DNA of 12,307 nt, from positions 1 to 12,307 of the forward strand of contig JBIKIW010000043.1 in the NCBI GenBank assembly GCA_044361365.1, in the 5' to 3' direction. Numbering within the stretch: the stretch's first letter is position 1; every line of letters begins with the position of its first letter. This stretch comes from JBIKIW01 sp044361365. GTDB taxonomy: Bacteria; Patescibacteriota; JACMRA01. The notes under the pieces are model-generated. The model saw nothing but the letters and a program-made list of their open reading frames with translations. It searched no databases and was not told the DNA's origin. A program made the translations under genes and the position numbers. Positions 1 through 6,889 of this stretch are shown here, piece by piece.

Positions 1-45
1 ATGTTTAAGGTAGTTACGAGCCAGGGTTTTATCGTTTAAACGCAT
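1..45 (-). CDS. Possible 5' end of an unidentified minus-strand gene, cut by the window edge
   Basis: Reading leftward from an ATG at 45-43 there are 15 codons without a stop (MRLNDKTLARNYLKH) before the window ends. An in-frame stop lies two codons upstream of this ATG, so the start would be fixed if the gene is real. No Shine-Dalgarno sequence is visible. The upstream DNA is AT-rich and could hold a promoter pointing left. Fifteen codons are too few to assign a family, and an open stretch this short can occur by chance. The decayed ATPase on the other strand begins only about 80 bp away, so this may instead be non-coding flank. Confidence 0.25.
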   Translation of the reverse strand, partial: MRLNDKTLARNYLKH

Positions 46-124
46 ATGTTATTAAAAATTTTTAAACAGAATTAAAAGTATTAGGAATAACTAAAATTCT
101 GTCATCAAAATTGTTGACATATAC

Positions 125-1712
125 AAGCCTGGAATGATGACTCTGATCTCACTGGCGATTTCGGTAGCTTATTTTTATAGTAGTGCAATTGTGTTTGGGC
201 TAGATGGAATGCCTTTTTTCTGGGAATTAGCTACTCTGATTTCGATGATGTTATTTGGGCATTGGATTGAGATGAGTGCAACTATGAGTGCTGGGAATGC
301 TCTCCAAGAATTGGTTCAACTTTTACCCCAACAAGCCCATAAAATAGATCAAAATGGAGTCTCTGATGATGTAGATTTGGAGCAAATAAATCCCGGTGAT
401 CTTGTACTGATCAAACCCGGTGAAAAAATTCCGGTCGATGGATTGGTGCTGAAGGGAGATAGTTTTGTAAATGAGTCACTTCTGACTGGGGAGTCAATGC
501 CCGTAAAAAAAACTACTGATAGTAAAGTGATCGGCGGATCCATAAACCAGCTTGGATCATTGAAAATCAAAGTGTCCAAAACTGGTCAGGATTCGTTTTT
601 ATCACAGATTATTAGTCTCGTAAAACAGGCTCAAGACAGCAAATCTAAACTACAAAATCTGGCTGACCGGGTGGCTTTTTGGCTGACTATTTCGGCTTTG
701 AGTATCAGTATTTTGACATTTGTATTTTGGGCCTTTTTCACTCCAGAACCTTTGGCTTTTGCGATCGCTCGAGCTGTAACTGTATTGGTAATTGCTTGTC
801 CTCACGCTCTGGGTGTGGCTATCCCGTTGGTAGTTGCTATCTCAACCTCAATTGCTGCAAAAAATGGGTTTTTGATCCGAAATCGGACGAGTTTTGAATT
901 AGCTGGAAATATTAATGCTGTAATTTTTGATAAAACTGGAACTCTGACTGAAGGCAAATTTGGCGTGGTAGATATAGTAACTTTTGAGGAAAATTATGAT
1001 TCAGCTTTGATTTTAAAACTAGCTAAATCTGTTGAAACAAATTCCCAGCACCCTATCGCTACAAGTATTCTAAAATACAGACCTGAGATCGAGGCAAGTA
1101 AAATTCAGAACTTTCAATCCATTACTGGAAAAGGAGTTTCGGCTGATTTTCAAAATAAACACATTTTACTTGTTAGCCCAGGCTATTTGAGTGAAAACAA
1201 CCAGCAAATTCCGGAGTCCGCAACAAAGTTGATCGCTGATGGTAAAACTGTAGTTTTTTTGATCGTAAACAAATTGTTGGTCGGTTGTATATCTCTCGCT
1301 GATACAGTCCGTCAGGAGTCTAAATATGCAATCACAAAGTTAAAAGAGTTGGGTATCGCTCCAATAATGTTGACCGGTGATAATAAAAATGTAGCCCCTG
1401 CACTTGCAGCGTCTGATATCGGAATAGCAGTTGGTGCTGGTACAGATATAGCAGTACAGTCGGCTGATTTGGTGCTGGTCAAAAACAATCCGATGGATGT
1501 GGTAAATATAATACTTTTAGCCAAAAAAAACCCATACCAAAATGATCCAAAATTTGTGGTGGGCTGCAGGGTATAATTTGCTGGCCATACCATTGGCTTC
1601 GGGAATTTTGTATTACCAGGGTGTTGTTTTGACTCCGGCTTTTGGCGGACTTTTGATGGCACTGAGTACCGTGATTGTAGCGGTAAATGCCAAATCGTTA
1701 AAATTAAAGTAA
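125..1712 (+). pseudogene. copB: Decayed CopB-type copper-exporting P1B ATPase
   Basis: The intact family pumps copper out of the cytoplasm using ATP. The longest open part, 134-1576, still shows TGES (residues 118-121), the CPH metal-binding motif in the membrane (222-224), the phosphorylation site DKTGT (Asp266), an HP nucleotide-binding motif (306-307) and TGDN (about 414-417). Three lesions are visible. The N-terminal part (metal-binding region and first two helices) is missing: homology starts at KPGMMTLI, with an in-frame stop at 92-94. About 45 residues are lost in frame between GDNKNVA and PALAAS near 1396/1397, removing GDGVND. One extra base, best placed in the A8 run at 1523-1530, breaks the frame. 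The other frame then continues MIQNLWWAAGYNLLA through the last two helices to TAA at 1710-1712. Loss of GDGxND should abolish pumping. Sampled GC looks higher than in neighbouring genes, which fits acquired DNA. Confidence 0.88.
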
Positions 1713-1796
1713 GACAATGATAGCAATTTCTTAGCAATACTACTCCCAATATACTGACCGAATAAAAACCCTGATTACAATTTAAAGGATCAAATG

Positions 1797-1842
1797 AAAA
1801 CAAGTTTTATTTTAAGATTAATCTATATTAATCTTGTTTTTT
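1797..1842. terminator. Overlapping inverted repeats between convergent genes, possible bidirectional terminator
   Basis: AAGATTAAT (1814-1822) and ATTAATCTT (1827-1835) form a perfect 9-bp stem with a CTAT loop, followed on the plus strand by GTTTTTT. A second, mutually exclusive pairing is AAAACAAG (1797-1804) with CTTGTTTT (1833-1840); on the minus strand this one ends in CTTGTTTT. The repeats lie between the plus-strand ATPase remnant and the minus-strand kinase and cover the kinase stop codon. The stems are AT-rich and therefore weak, so termination is plausible but not certain. Confidence 0.4.
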
Positions 1843-2949
1843 AGCTAACTTTGCAGCTCCGTAAATTCCGATATTTTTGAAATGATCAATATGATAATTT
1901 TCTTTCTTAAGGCCTAAAGCTGATAAATACTCATCTACAAACTGCCTAAAATGATAACCCTTTAAAAACAAACTCCCTTCAATCAAAACCAACAAACTAT
2001 AATCTTTTTTAGCCTCGGCTTTTTCCTGCTTCCACAAATATAAAGCGTAAATATGCATTGCTACTAAGGATGCCGCCCTTTGAAAAACTTCAATAGCCAA
2101 ACCAGGTAATCTTTCTTGATTTGATTCTGCCAATTCAGACATTTCCTTGGTGTTTTTTAAATTAGTATGAAAACCTTCTAAGTTTGCTAAAATGTTGAAA
2201 TGCCTAACCAAATAAGCACCTCCAACTTCTTTTTCTAGTTTTTGTTGACTGTAATTAGGAGACAGAGCATCCAAAATTTTCCCGGTATATGATTGTTCAA
2301 AATGACTAAAATTTCCACTTTCTAAATTTACAAGTTCCTGGTCGTTTTTAAAACTTCCAAAATTGAAACCCGTACCAACAACTCCAAAAATTGTATTACC
2401 TTGATTGTATTCTTTTTTAAATCCTAGAGAAGCCAGACCAAGAGCCACAGTATCATTACAAACACTTACTTTAACTTGTTTATTTTTGGTAAAAGCAATA
2501 TATTTTTCGATTTCTTCTCCCACAGTTTGCCCGACTAAATTCTTAAAAGTATGTTCTTTAGTCCCATGAAGCAAAATTCCATCTAAAATTCCATCTCGCG
2601 TTACAGATTTTAAAGGATAAGCAAAATTTAAAGCTATAAATTTAACATTTGGATCATAATTTTTAGCAAAAACTTCCATCACAACTTCCTTAGAAACCAA
2701 AGTTGGCAACTCATCTTCATAAAAGCTAAGAATCTCGGCTTTACCTTTGTTGTATTTCATTAAGGCACTTTCTAAATGCGATCCACCCATCATCATTACT
2801 TGAAAAACTTGCCCATCTTCAACACTATCAATTTTAGGTAAATCATTTACAGCAAAAGCTAGATCAGTTTTTTTACCATTTTCGCTGCTTTTGATTTGCA
2901 CGATTAAGTTAGAGGCAAACTCTTGAAGTTGCGGAATCGAATATAACAT
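1828..2949 (-). CDS. Hexokinase-family sugar kinase (eukaryote-like hexokinase fold)
   Basis: The 373-residue protein follows the order of hexokinase motifs: the small-domain phosphate-1 position (about 50-60, MGGSHLES), a sugar-binding segment with a TK pair (Thr130-Lys131, matching WTKGF), the catalytic ND (Asn165-Asp166, in CNDTVALGLA), phosphate-2 (VVGTGFN, 190-196), NLE (208-210), LEKEVGGAYL (238-247, with the Glu that contacts glucose in the family) and a C-terminal IEGSLF (323-328) in place of VDGSLY. The family transfers phosphate from ATP to the 6-hydroxyl of hexoses in the cytoplasm. At 373 aa it is shorter than the roughly 450-aa unit of eukaryotic enzymes. The phosphate-1 loop is odd: the usual LDLGGT is MMMGGS, without the Asp, so nucleotide use or activity may differ. 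The ATG at 2949 has no Shine-Dalgarno sequence. Its gene follows the DsbA-like gene on the same strand after 71 bp. Fold is fairly certain; substrate and activity are inferred. Confidence 0.82.
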   Translation of the reverse strand: MLYSIPQLQEFASNLIVQIKSSENGKKTDLAFAVNDLPKIDSVEDGQVFQVMMMGGSHLESALMKYNKGKAEILSFYEDELPTLVSKEVVMEVFAKNYDPNVKFIALNFAYPLKSVTRDGILDGILLHGTKEHTFKNLVGQTVGEEIEKYIAFTKNKQVKVSVCNDTVALGLASLGFKKEYNQGNTIFGVVGTGFNFGSFKNDQELVNLESGNFSHFEQSYTGKILDALSPNYSQQKLEKEVGGAYLVRHFNILANLEGFHTNLKNTKEMSELAESNQERLPGLAIEVFQRAASLVAMHIYALYLWKQEKAEAKKDYSLLVLIEGSLFLKGYHFRQFVDEYLSALGLKKENYHIDHFKNIGIYGAAKLAKKQD

Positions 2950-2953
2950 AAAA

Positions 2954-2999
2954 AATATAAAGTGTTTGATTATTTTTTAGAAAATTACAGCTTGGTCAA
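2954..2999 (-). promoter_or_regulatory. Candidate promoter(s) of the hexokinase gene
   Basis: In the 71-bp gap, reading leftward, TTGACC (2999-2994) could be a -35 box with AATAAT (2974-2969) after a 19-nt spacer. A second option is TTCTAA (2982-2977) with TATATT (2959-2954) at a 17-nt spacer. The second would place the transcript start almost on the ATG at 2949. The DNA is so AT-rich that such matches are common, so this is a weak call. Confidence 0.3.
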
Positions 3000-3020
3000 G
3001 GTTGAAGGTCTAAAAATTGG

Positions 3021-4001
3021 TTAATTTGTTTGTTTTAAACAATCTAGCTCAAATTGTAACTGCTCCAAGGGTAATGCTCCTACAACCACTCTTTGTCTGT
3101 TAGTTTCCCTATCAAAAATTACACTAGTTGGAGTTCCATGGCCCATCCCTCCCAAGATTTGATTAGCTTGGTTGGTGTCTCCTACTACTTTATCAACAAC
3201 GCTTTGATCCTTTAAACAATCACCTAAATTCTTTGAATCTACTCCATTCAAAATAGCTATTTTTTCACCTTGTTCTGGGGTTTTAATTTGTTTTTGATAA
3301 GCAAAAAATGAATCTGCTAATTTCCAAAACTGTTCGTCTCCACCAATTTGGTAACTACACTCCGAAATAATCGCTAAGTTTAAAGCATTTGGATGAATTG
3401 AAGTGATTGGATAGTGTCTATAAACCATGGCTAAATCTGAATTTTCCTGATAAATTTTTTCTAAATCAGGTTGAATTTTACGACAAAATGGACATTGAAA
3501 ATCTGAATACTGCACCCAAACGAATCTAGCTCTTTTATCACCTTTCCACTTATCCAAAACCGGATTTGGTTGTTCAAAATTAGTATCCTGTTTTTGTATC
3601 ATTTCAGATTGGGGGTCAGATAGGTTTTGTCTGTTCAGTTCATTAAACAAATTGGTCTGACTTTTTTTTAGGTTATCAACTTCTCGCTTTTGCTCTGTTT
3701 GATTTCGCTCCAAACGAACAAACATGAACGTTGAGAAAATTAAAATAAAAACTGTTATTGCTGTTAAAGCACCTGCTAAAATCATTTTTGGAGTTTCGCT
3801 AGGGTCAGTTTTTAGAACTGGTTCTTTAGTACTGTCTATTTCTTTTAAATCTTGCTTTTTTGGCTCAATTTCTTTTTTCTCAATTGTAATTTCCGGATCT
3901 TTATGATCTAGGTTTAATTCTATTCTCTTAGCTATTTTTTTAGACTTGGGTTTTTTGATTGAATCAGAATAAAGGCTTTTTTTTGTTTTAGGTTTTGGCA
4001 T
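3021..4001 (-). CDS. Membrane-anchored DsbA-like thiol-disulfide oxidoreductase (thioredoxin_4 type)
   Basis: The 326-residue protein has a Lys/Glu-rich cytoplasmic tail (1-72), one hydrophobic helix (about 73-95) and a charged segment that could be a coiled coil (about 98-125). A thioredoxin-fold DsbA-like domain follows (about 150-326). The active site is Cys170-Pro-Phe-Cys173 in SDFQCPFCRK; the cis-proline is Pro291 in GTPT. Cys215 and Cys262 sit where related proteins often carry a second cysteine pair. By the positive-inside rule the catalytic domain faces outward, where this family forms or exchanges disulfides in exported proteins. The tail before the helix is much longer than in typical secreted homologues. 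Its gene is divergent from the C39-like peptidase gene across 110 bp and precedes the hexokinase gene on the same strand. No signal-peptidase site is evident, so it is likely a type II membrane protein. The exported substrate is unknown. Confidence 0.9.
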   Translation of the reverse strand: MPKPKTKKSLYSDSIKKPKSKKIAKRIELNLDHKDPEITIEKKEIEPKKQDLKEIDSTKEPVLKTDPSETPKMILAGALTAITVFILIFSTFMFVRLERNQTEQKREVDNLKKSQTNLFNELNRQNLSDPQSEMIQKQDTNFEQPNPVLDKWKGDKRARFVWVQYSDFQCPFCRKIQPDLEKIYQENSDLAMVYRHYPITSIHPNALNLAIISECSYQIGGDEQFWKLADSFFAYQKQIKTPEQGEKIAILNGVDSKNLGDCLKDQSVVDKVVGDTNQANQILGGMGHGTPTSVIFDRETNRQRVVVGALPLEQLQFELDCLKQTN

Positions 4002-4027
4002 AATGTTATTTATTAAAGCTATTTTAA

Positions 4028-4057
4028 ATTATAAGTTTAAGTTGTACAAGTTTTTAA
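4028..4057 (-). promoter_or_regulatory. Candidate promoter of the DsbA-like gene
   Basis: Reading leftward, a perfect -10 TATAAT occupies 4033-4028. A poor -35 (TTAAAA, 4057-4052) lies 18 nt upstream. Transcription would start near 4021 and give a leader of about 20 nt. The -10 is good but the -35 is weak. Confidence 0.38.
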
Positions 4058-4076
4058 CGGCTCAATTTTTTCTAGT

Positions 4077-4106
4077 TTTACAAAGCTGAATAATTAAGCT
4101 TAAATT
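4077..4106 (+). promoter_or_regulatory. Candidate promoter of the C39-methyltransferase-glycosyltransferase operon
   Basis: TTTACA (4077-4082) is followed after 18 nt by TAAATT (4101-4106). The predicted transcript start falls on or next to the GTG start codon at 4112, so the mRNA would be leaderless. A perfect palindrome, TTAAGCTTAA (4094-4103), overlaps the -10 box and could be an operator or chance. Confidence 0.4.
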
Positions 4107-4111
4107 ATGTT

Positions 4112-5041
4112 GTGAGCATCTCAATTAATCAGTTAGTAAAACAAAAACTTAAAGAAAGAAGTAAAGTAAGGGCTAAGAGAAAAACTTTTGCCTTAATGCG
4201 TAGATTTGGACACAGTTTTGCAATTGCAGTTCCAATGGTAACTTTACTTTTTAGCACTTATTTAGCCTGGCAAGTAAATCGCTACGAACCAAAAATGGCA
4301 GGTACAGGTGAGGTTAAAGCTGCTCTTGAAACCTTGGATTTAAGTAAACCAAAAAACAATTCTTCATCTTCTATTGATAGCAAAAATCAAAAATCCCAAA
4401 CAGAATTACCCAAAGAAAAATCACTAGCAATTCCCTATATAAAACAAGATTATAAACTTTCTTGCGAAGCTGCTGCCTTACAGATGACTTTAAAATATTA
4501 TGGTATCGAAAAAACCCAAGATGAGCTTTTAAATCAAATAGGTTTTGTGGAACCCAAGCAAATGCAAGAAGTAAATGGAAAATTGATCTGGGGTGATCCG
4601 GAAGTTGGCTTTGTGGGCGATGTTAAAGGATCTTTTACAGGTGAAAAAGATGGTAAAAAATCTTTACGCTACGCTACAGGTTGGGGGGTTAAACCTGGTC
4701 CAGTTGCAAGAGTTGCTAAGGAGTATTTTCCTGATAGTAAGGCTGTTGATGGAGGTACCTTAAATCAAGTTTTACGTTCTATCGCTGCTGGAAAACCGAT
4801 TATTTGGTGGCACCGTAGAGACGATATTCAAAAAGAAAAAATTACTTATTACACACCTGCTGGAAAACCAGTAGATTATGAACAAAATCATGTTGCAGTA
4901 GTTTCTAGTTATAAACTAGATGATAACCAAAAAGCAATTTTTCATATTTTAGATCCTTTTTATGGAGAATATGATATCAATCAAGACGATTTTCTGAAGC
5001 TCTGGGCTAGACATTCCAATCAAATGGTGATAGTTGGCTAA
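4112..5041 (+). CDS. Membrane-anchored C39-like cysteine peptidase (peptidase_C39_2)
   Basis: The 309-residue protein has a strongly basic cytoplasmic N-terminus (1-31), one membrane helix (about 33-53), a Ser/Lys-rich linker (about 60-103) and a papain-like C39 domain (about 105-309). Visible catalytic elements are the oxyanion Gln112 in IKQDY, nucleophile Cys118 in KLSCEAAALQMTLKYYG, His260 in QNHVAVVSSY and Asp281 in HILDPFYGE. C39 peptidases cleave peptide bonds, classically after a double glycine in bacteriocin leaders. This stand-alone type lacks an ABC transporter, and its substrate is unknown. The topology puts the domain outside the cell. The start is GTG at 4112: the frame is closed by a stop at 4091-4093 and the next Met is residue 29, which would lose the basic tail. 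It is the first gene of an apparent three-gene operon, with only 2 nt before the next gene, and is divergent from the DsbA-like gene. All catalytic residues seem present. Confidence 0.88.
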   Translation: MSISINQLVKQKLKERSKVRAKRKTFALMRRFGHSFAIAVPMVTLLFSTYLAWQVNRYEPKMAGTGEVKAALETLDLSKPKNNSSSSIDSKNQKSQTELPKEKSLAIPYIKQDYKLSCEAAALQMTLKYYGIEKTQDELLNQIGFVEPKQMQEVNGKLIWGDPEVGFVGDVKGSFTGEKDGKKSLRYATGWGVKPGPVARVAKEYFPDSKAVDGGTLNQVLRSIAAGKPIIWWHRRDDIQKEKITYYTPAGKPVDYEQNHVAVVSSYKLDDNQKAIFHILDPFYGEYDINQDDFLKLWARHSNQMVIVG

Positions 5042-5043
5042 GA

Positions 5044-5829
5044 GTGAATCTCCAAACAGTTTCTAAAATTAGCTCTTTAAACCTCCATTTTTACCAAGAA
5101 GTTAGCGAGATCTGGAATCAAGACCCAAATTATGTCTGGGAAGGCTGGTTAAAAATACTTCCTAATTTAAAAACTTTAATTGGCAATAAAAAAAACTTTA
5201 AGGTTCTGGATTTGGGTTGTGGAAATGCTAGGTTTTACGCTTTTTTGACCTACAATTTTCCAGGTTTAAAATTAGAATATTATGGCTTAGATTTTAGTTT
5301 AAACTGGCTAGAAAAACATAAAGATAGTCTCGGTTCAGATCCAGGCTGCAAGCTATTTGAAACAGATTTATTAGACTCAAAATGGCTAGAAATTGTTAGG
5401 AGTGAAGAATTTGATCTGATTGTTTCTTTCGGGTTATTTCATCATATTCCTGGATCTCAAAATAGACTTAAACTTTTACAACAAGCCGTCTCAAAACTTA
5501 ATCAAAATGGTCTTTTAGTATGGACAAGTTGGCAGTTTTTAAACGAAGATAGGCTAATTAAAAGAATTTTACCGAAGGATTCCCCAAGGTATAAAAAATT
5601 ACTAGAAGATTTGAAAATTCCTTTACATGAAATAGAAAAAGGTGATTATTTTTTGGATTGGATAAAGATCAAATCGTTATATAGATATAGTCATAATTTT
5701 GAAATTCCAGAAGCTCAAGAAATTATCCAAAAGAGCAATTTAGAAGCTAAAGAAGTTTTCTTAGCAGACGGTCGTTTTTCCAATCGCAATAGATATTTTA
5801 TATGTATCAAGCCATACCAACACCTTTAG
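5044..5829 (+). CDS. Class I SAM-dependent methyltransferase, Trm9/ALKBH8-like
   Basis: The 261-residue protein carries the SAM-binding motifs of class I methyltransferases: motif I VLDLGCGNARF (54-64), an acidic strand end in YYGLDFS (79-85), FETDLL (105-110) and motif IV FDLIVSFGLFHHIPG (123-137). The N-terminal segment (FYQEVSEIWNQ...YVWEGW, 16-35) and the C-terminal pattern GDYFLDW (200-206), RYSH (214-217) and a final RYFICIK (250-256) resemble the Trm9/ALKBH8 group. That group methylates carboxymethyl side chains on tRNA wobble uridines. This assignment is by remembered pattern only; the safe call is a cytoplasmic methyltransferase of unknown substrate. The start is GTG at 5044, two nt after the upstream stop. 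The 3' end overlaps the glycosyltransferase gene by 28 nt, which indicates co-transcription and perhaps translational coupling. Confidence 0.85.
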   Translation: MNLQTVSKISSLNLHFYQEVSEIWNQDPNYVWEGWLKILPNLKTLIGNKKNFKVLDLGCGNARFYAFLTYNFPGLKLEYYGLDFSLNWLEKHKDSLGSDPGCKLFETDLLDSKWLEIVRSEEFDLIVSFGLFHHIPGSQNRLKLLQQAVSKLNQNGLLVWTSWQFLNEDRLIKRILPKDSPRYKKLLEDLKIPLHEIEKGDYFLDWIKIKSLYRYSHNFEIPEAQEIIQKSNLEAKEVFLADGRFSNRNRYFICIKPYQHL

Positions 5830-6740
5830 TTTCAGTTTTAATAGTCTCTATGAAAGAGGAGAAAACTATTTCAAAATGCCTAGAAACTCTACTTTCTGGT
5901 TTTGTAGGGAACCTAGAAATCTTGGTCTCTATTCCTGATGAGCCAACTTTTTTAGCAATCCAAAAAACTGCCGCCAGGTTAAATTTAGCCGACAGACTTT
6001 TCAGATCTCCAATGTCTATGAGTGGAAAAGCTCACGGAAAACCTGCTGAGCTAGACGAGCTTATGAAAATGGCGAGAGGAGATTTTTGGATTTTTGCTGA
6101 CGGAGACACCAGTTTTGGCAATTCCTCGATTCCTAAATTACTAACTAAATTTAACCAAAATCCTAACATTGTGGCAGTTAGTGGCAGACCAATTTCAGCA
6201 GATCACAAAGATAACATGATGGGTTATTTTGGTCATCTTTTAGCTGATGCCGCCCACGCTCGCAGACAACAAATGCAAAATGTAGATAATGGCTATTTTT
6301 TCCCAGTCAGTGGCTATCTTTTTGCCATGAGAAGAAATAGCTATCGTCTTCCAAATGACGCCCTTGCCGATGATGCTTTTATTTCCTATAAAATTTTAAA
6401 CGATCATAAACAAATTGCTTATTGCCCAGAAGCCAATGTGTATGTGAAATATGCAACCACTTTAAAAGATTTTTACAAACAAAAAAAGCGATCGGTGGGT
6501 GGGTTTGTACAGTTAAAAAAGTATGGTTTGCTAAAAAAAGCACCTCAAACAAGGTCTTTCTGGCAAGAGGTTAGCTGGTTTTGGTTTCCGATTAAATATG
6601 CAAAAAATACTCGGGAATTATTTTGGTCACTGGCTCTTTATCCAATTAGATTTTGGCTTTGGGTAATGATTTTTTGGGAGCAAAGAATTATCAAAAAAGA
6701 TTTTAGATCTACTTGGGAAAGAGTTGAATCTACAAAATAG
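5802..6740 (+). CDS. Family 2 glycosyltransferase (GT-A fold)
   Basis: The 312-residue protein begins with the first GT-A strand, VSVLIVSMKEE (10-20), and has GKPAELDEL (79-87), the metal- and nucleotide-sugar-binding ADGD (99-102), an acidic catalytic-loop candidate LADDAF (188-193) and a basic QKKRSVGG (227-234) at the place of the QxxRW-like motif of processive enzymes. One hydrophobic segment near the C-terminus (about 273-293) may tether it to the inner face of the membrane. Family 2 enzymes transfer a sugar from a nucleotide sugar to a glycan, lipid or protein; donor and acceptor cannot be read here. The ATG at 5802 is needed because the next Met (residue 17) would remove the first strand. 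It overlaps the methyltransferase gene and is the last gene of the operon, before the promoter at 6742. Confidence 0.9.
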   Translation: MYQAIPTPLVSVLIVSMKEEKTISKCLETLLSGFVGNLEILVSIPDEPTFLAIQKTAARLNLADRLFRSPMSMSGKAHGKPAELDELMKMARGDFWIFADGDTSFGNSSIPKLLTKFNQNPNIVAVSGRPISADHKDNMMGYFGHLLADAAHARRQQMQNVDNGYFFPVSGYLFAMRRNSYRLPNDALADDAFISYKILNDHKQIAYCPEANVYVKYATTLKDFYKQKKRSVGGFVQLKKYGLLKKAPQTRSFWQEVSWFWFPIKYAKNTRELFWSLALYPIRFWLWVMIFWEQRIIKKDFRSTWERVESTK

Positions 6741-6741
6741 A

Positions 6742-6771
6742 TTGACAAAAAGCGGAAAAATCATCTATTAC
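6742..6771 (+). promoter_or_regulatory. Candidate promoter upstream of rpoC
   Basis: A perfect -35, TTGACA (6742-6747), begins two nt after the glycosyltransferase stop. TATTAC (6766-6771) lies 18 nt downstream as -10. Transcription would start near 6778 and run through about 186 nt of leader, including the terminator at 6859-6889, before the rpoC start codon. Confidence 0.48.
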
Positions 6772-6809
6772 TTTAGTTAAGATTTCTGAGATATCAAGAC
6801 TTAACTAGA
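6772..6809. repeat. Inverted repeat in the rpoC leader
   Basis: TAGTTAAG (6774-6781) and CTTAACTA (6800-6807) are perfect inverted copies. The arms extend by one T-G and one T-A pair to 6772 and 6809. The 18-nt centre is ATTTCTGAGATATCAAGA. The predicted transcript start near 6778 falls inside the left arm, so the element is better explained as a DNA operator than as an RNA hairpin if that promoter is used. The AGAC at 6797-6800 could also pair with GTCT (6812-6815), an alternative fold. Confidence 0.45.
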
Positions 6810-6858
6810 TTGTCTCTTATTATCCATGAATTTTTGGTTCTTAAAATTGTAATTACTA

Positions 6859-6889
6859 CTCGGATTTTGTCCGAGATTTTTGCGTTTTT
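6859..6889 (+). terminator. Intrinsic terminator between the glycosyltransferase gene and rpoC
   Basis: CTCGGA (6859-6864) pairs perfectly with TCCGAG (6870-6875) around a TTTTG loop. ATTTTT and then GCGTTTTT follow. It is the most GC-rich stem in any intergenic region of this window. It lies 75 nt before the rpoC ATG, so it either ends the upstream operon, acts as an attenuator of rpoC, or ends a short RNA started at about 6778. Confidence 0.65.

Noticed and set aside
1523..1530. A8 run as a programmed ribosomal frameshift site in the ATPase gene
   Set aside because: Restoring the frame needs a +1 shift (or loss of one A), whereas A-runs favour -1 slipping. The loss of GDGxND also makes a functional product very unlikely.
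1312..1803. Minus-strand open frame of 163 codons
   Set aside because: It lies antisense to the ATPase remnant, shows no recognisable motif, and the sense strand has clear conserved protein sequence in two frames.
6772..6889. Known structured RNA (6S, SRP RNA, tmRNA, riboswitch) in the rpoC leader
   Set aside because: I see none of the conserved sequence elements of these RNAs; only an inverted repeat and a terminator can be supported.
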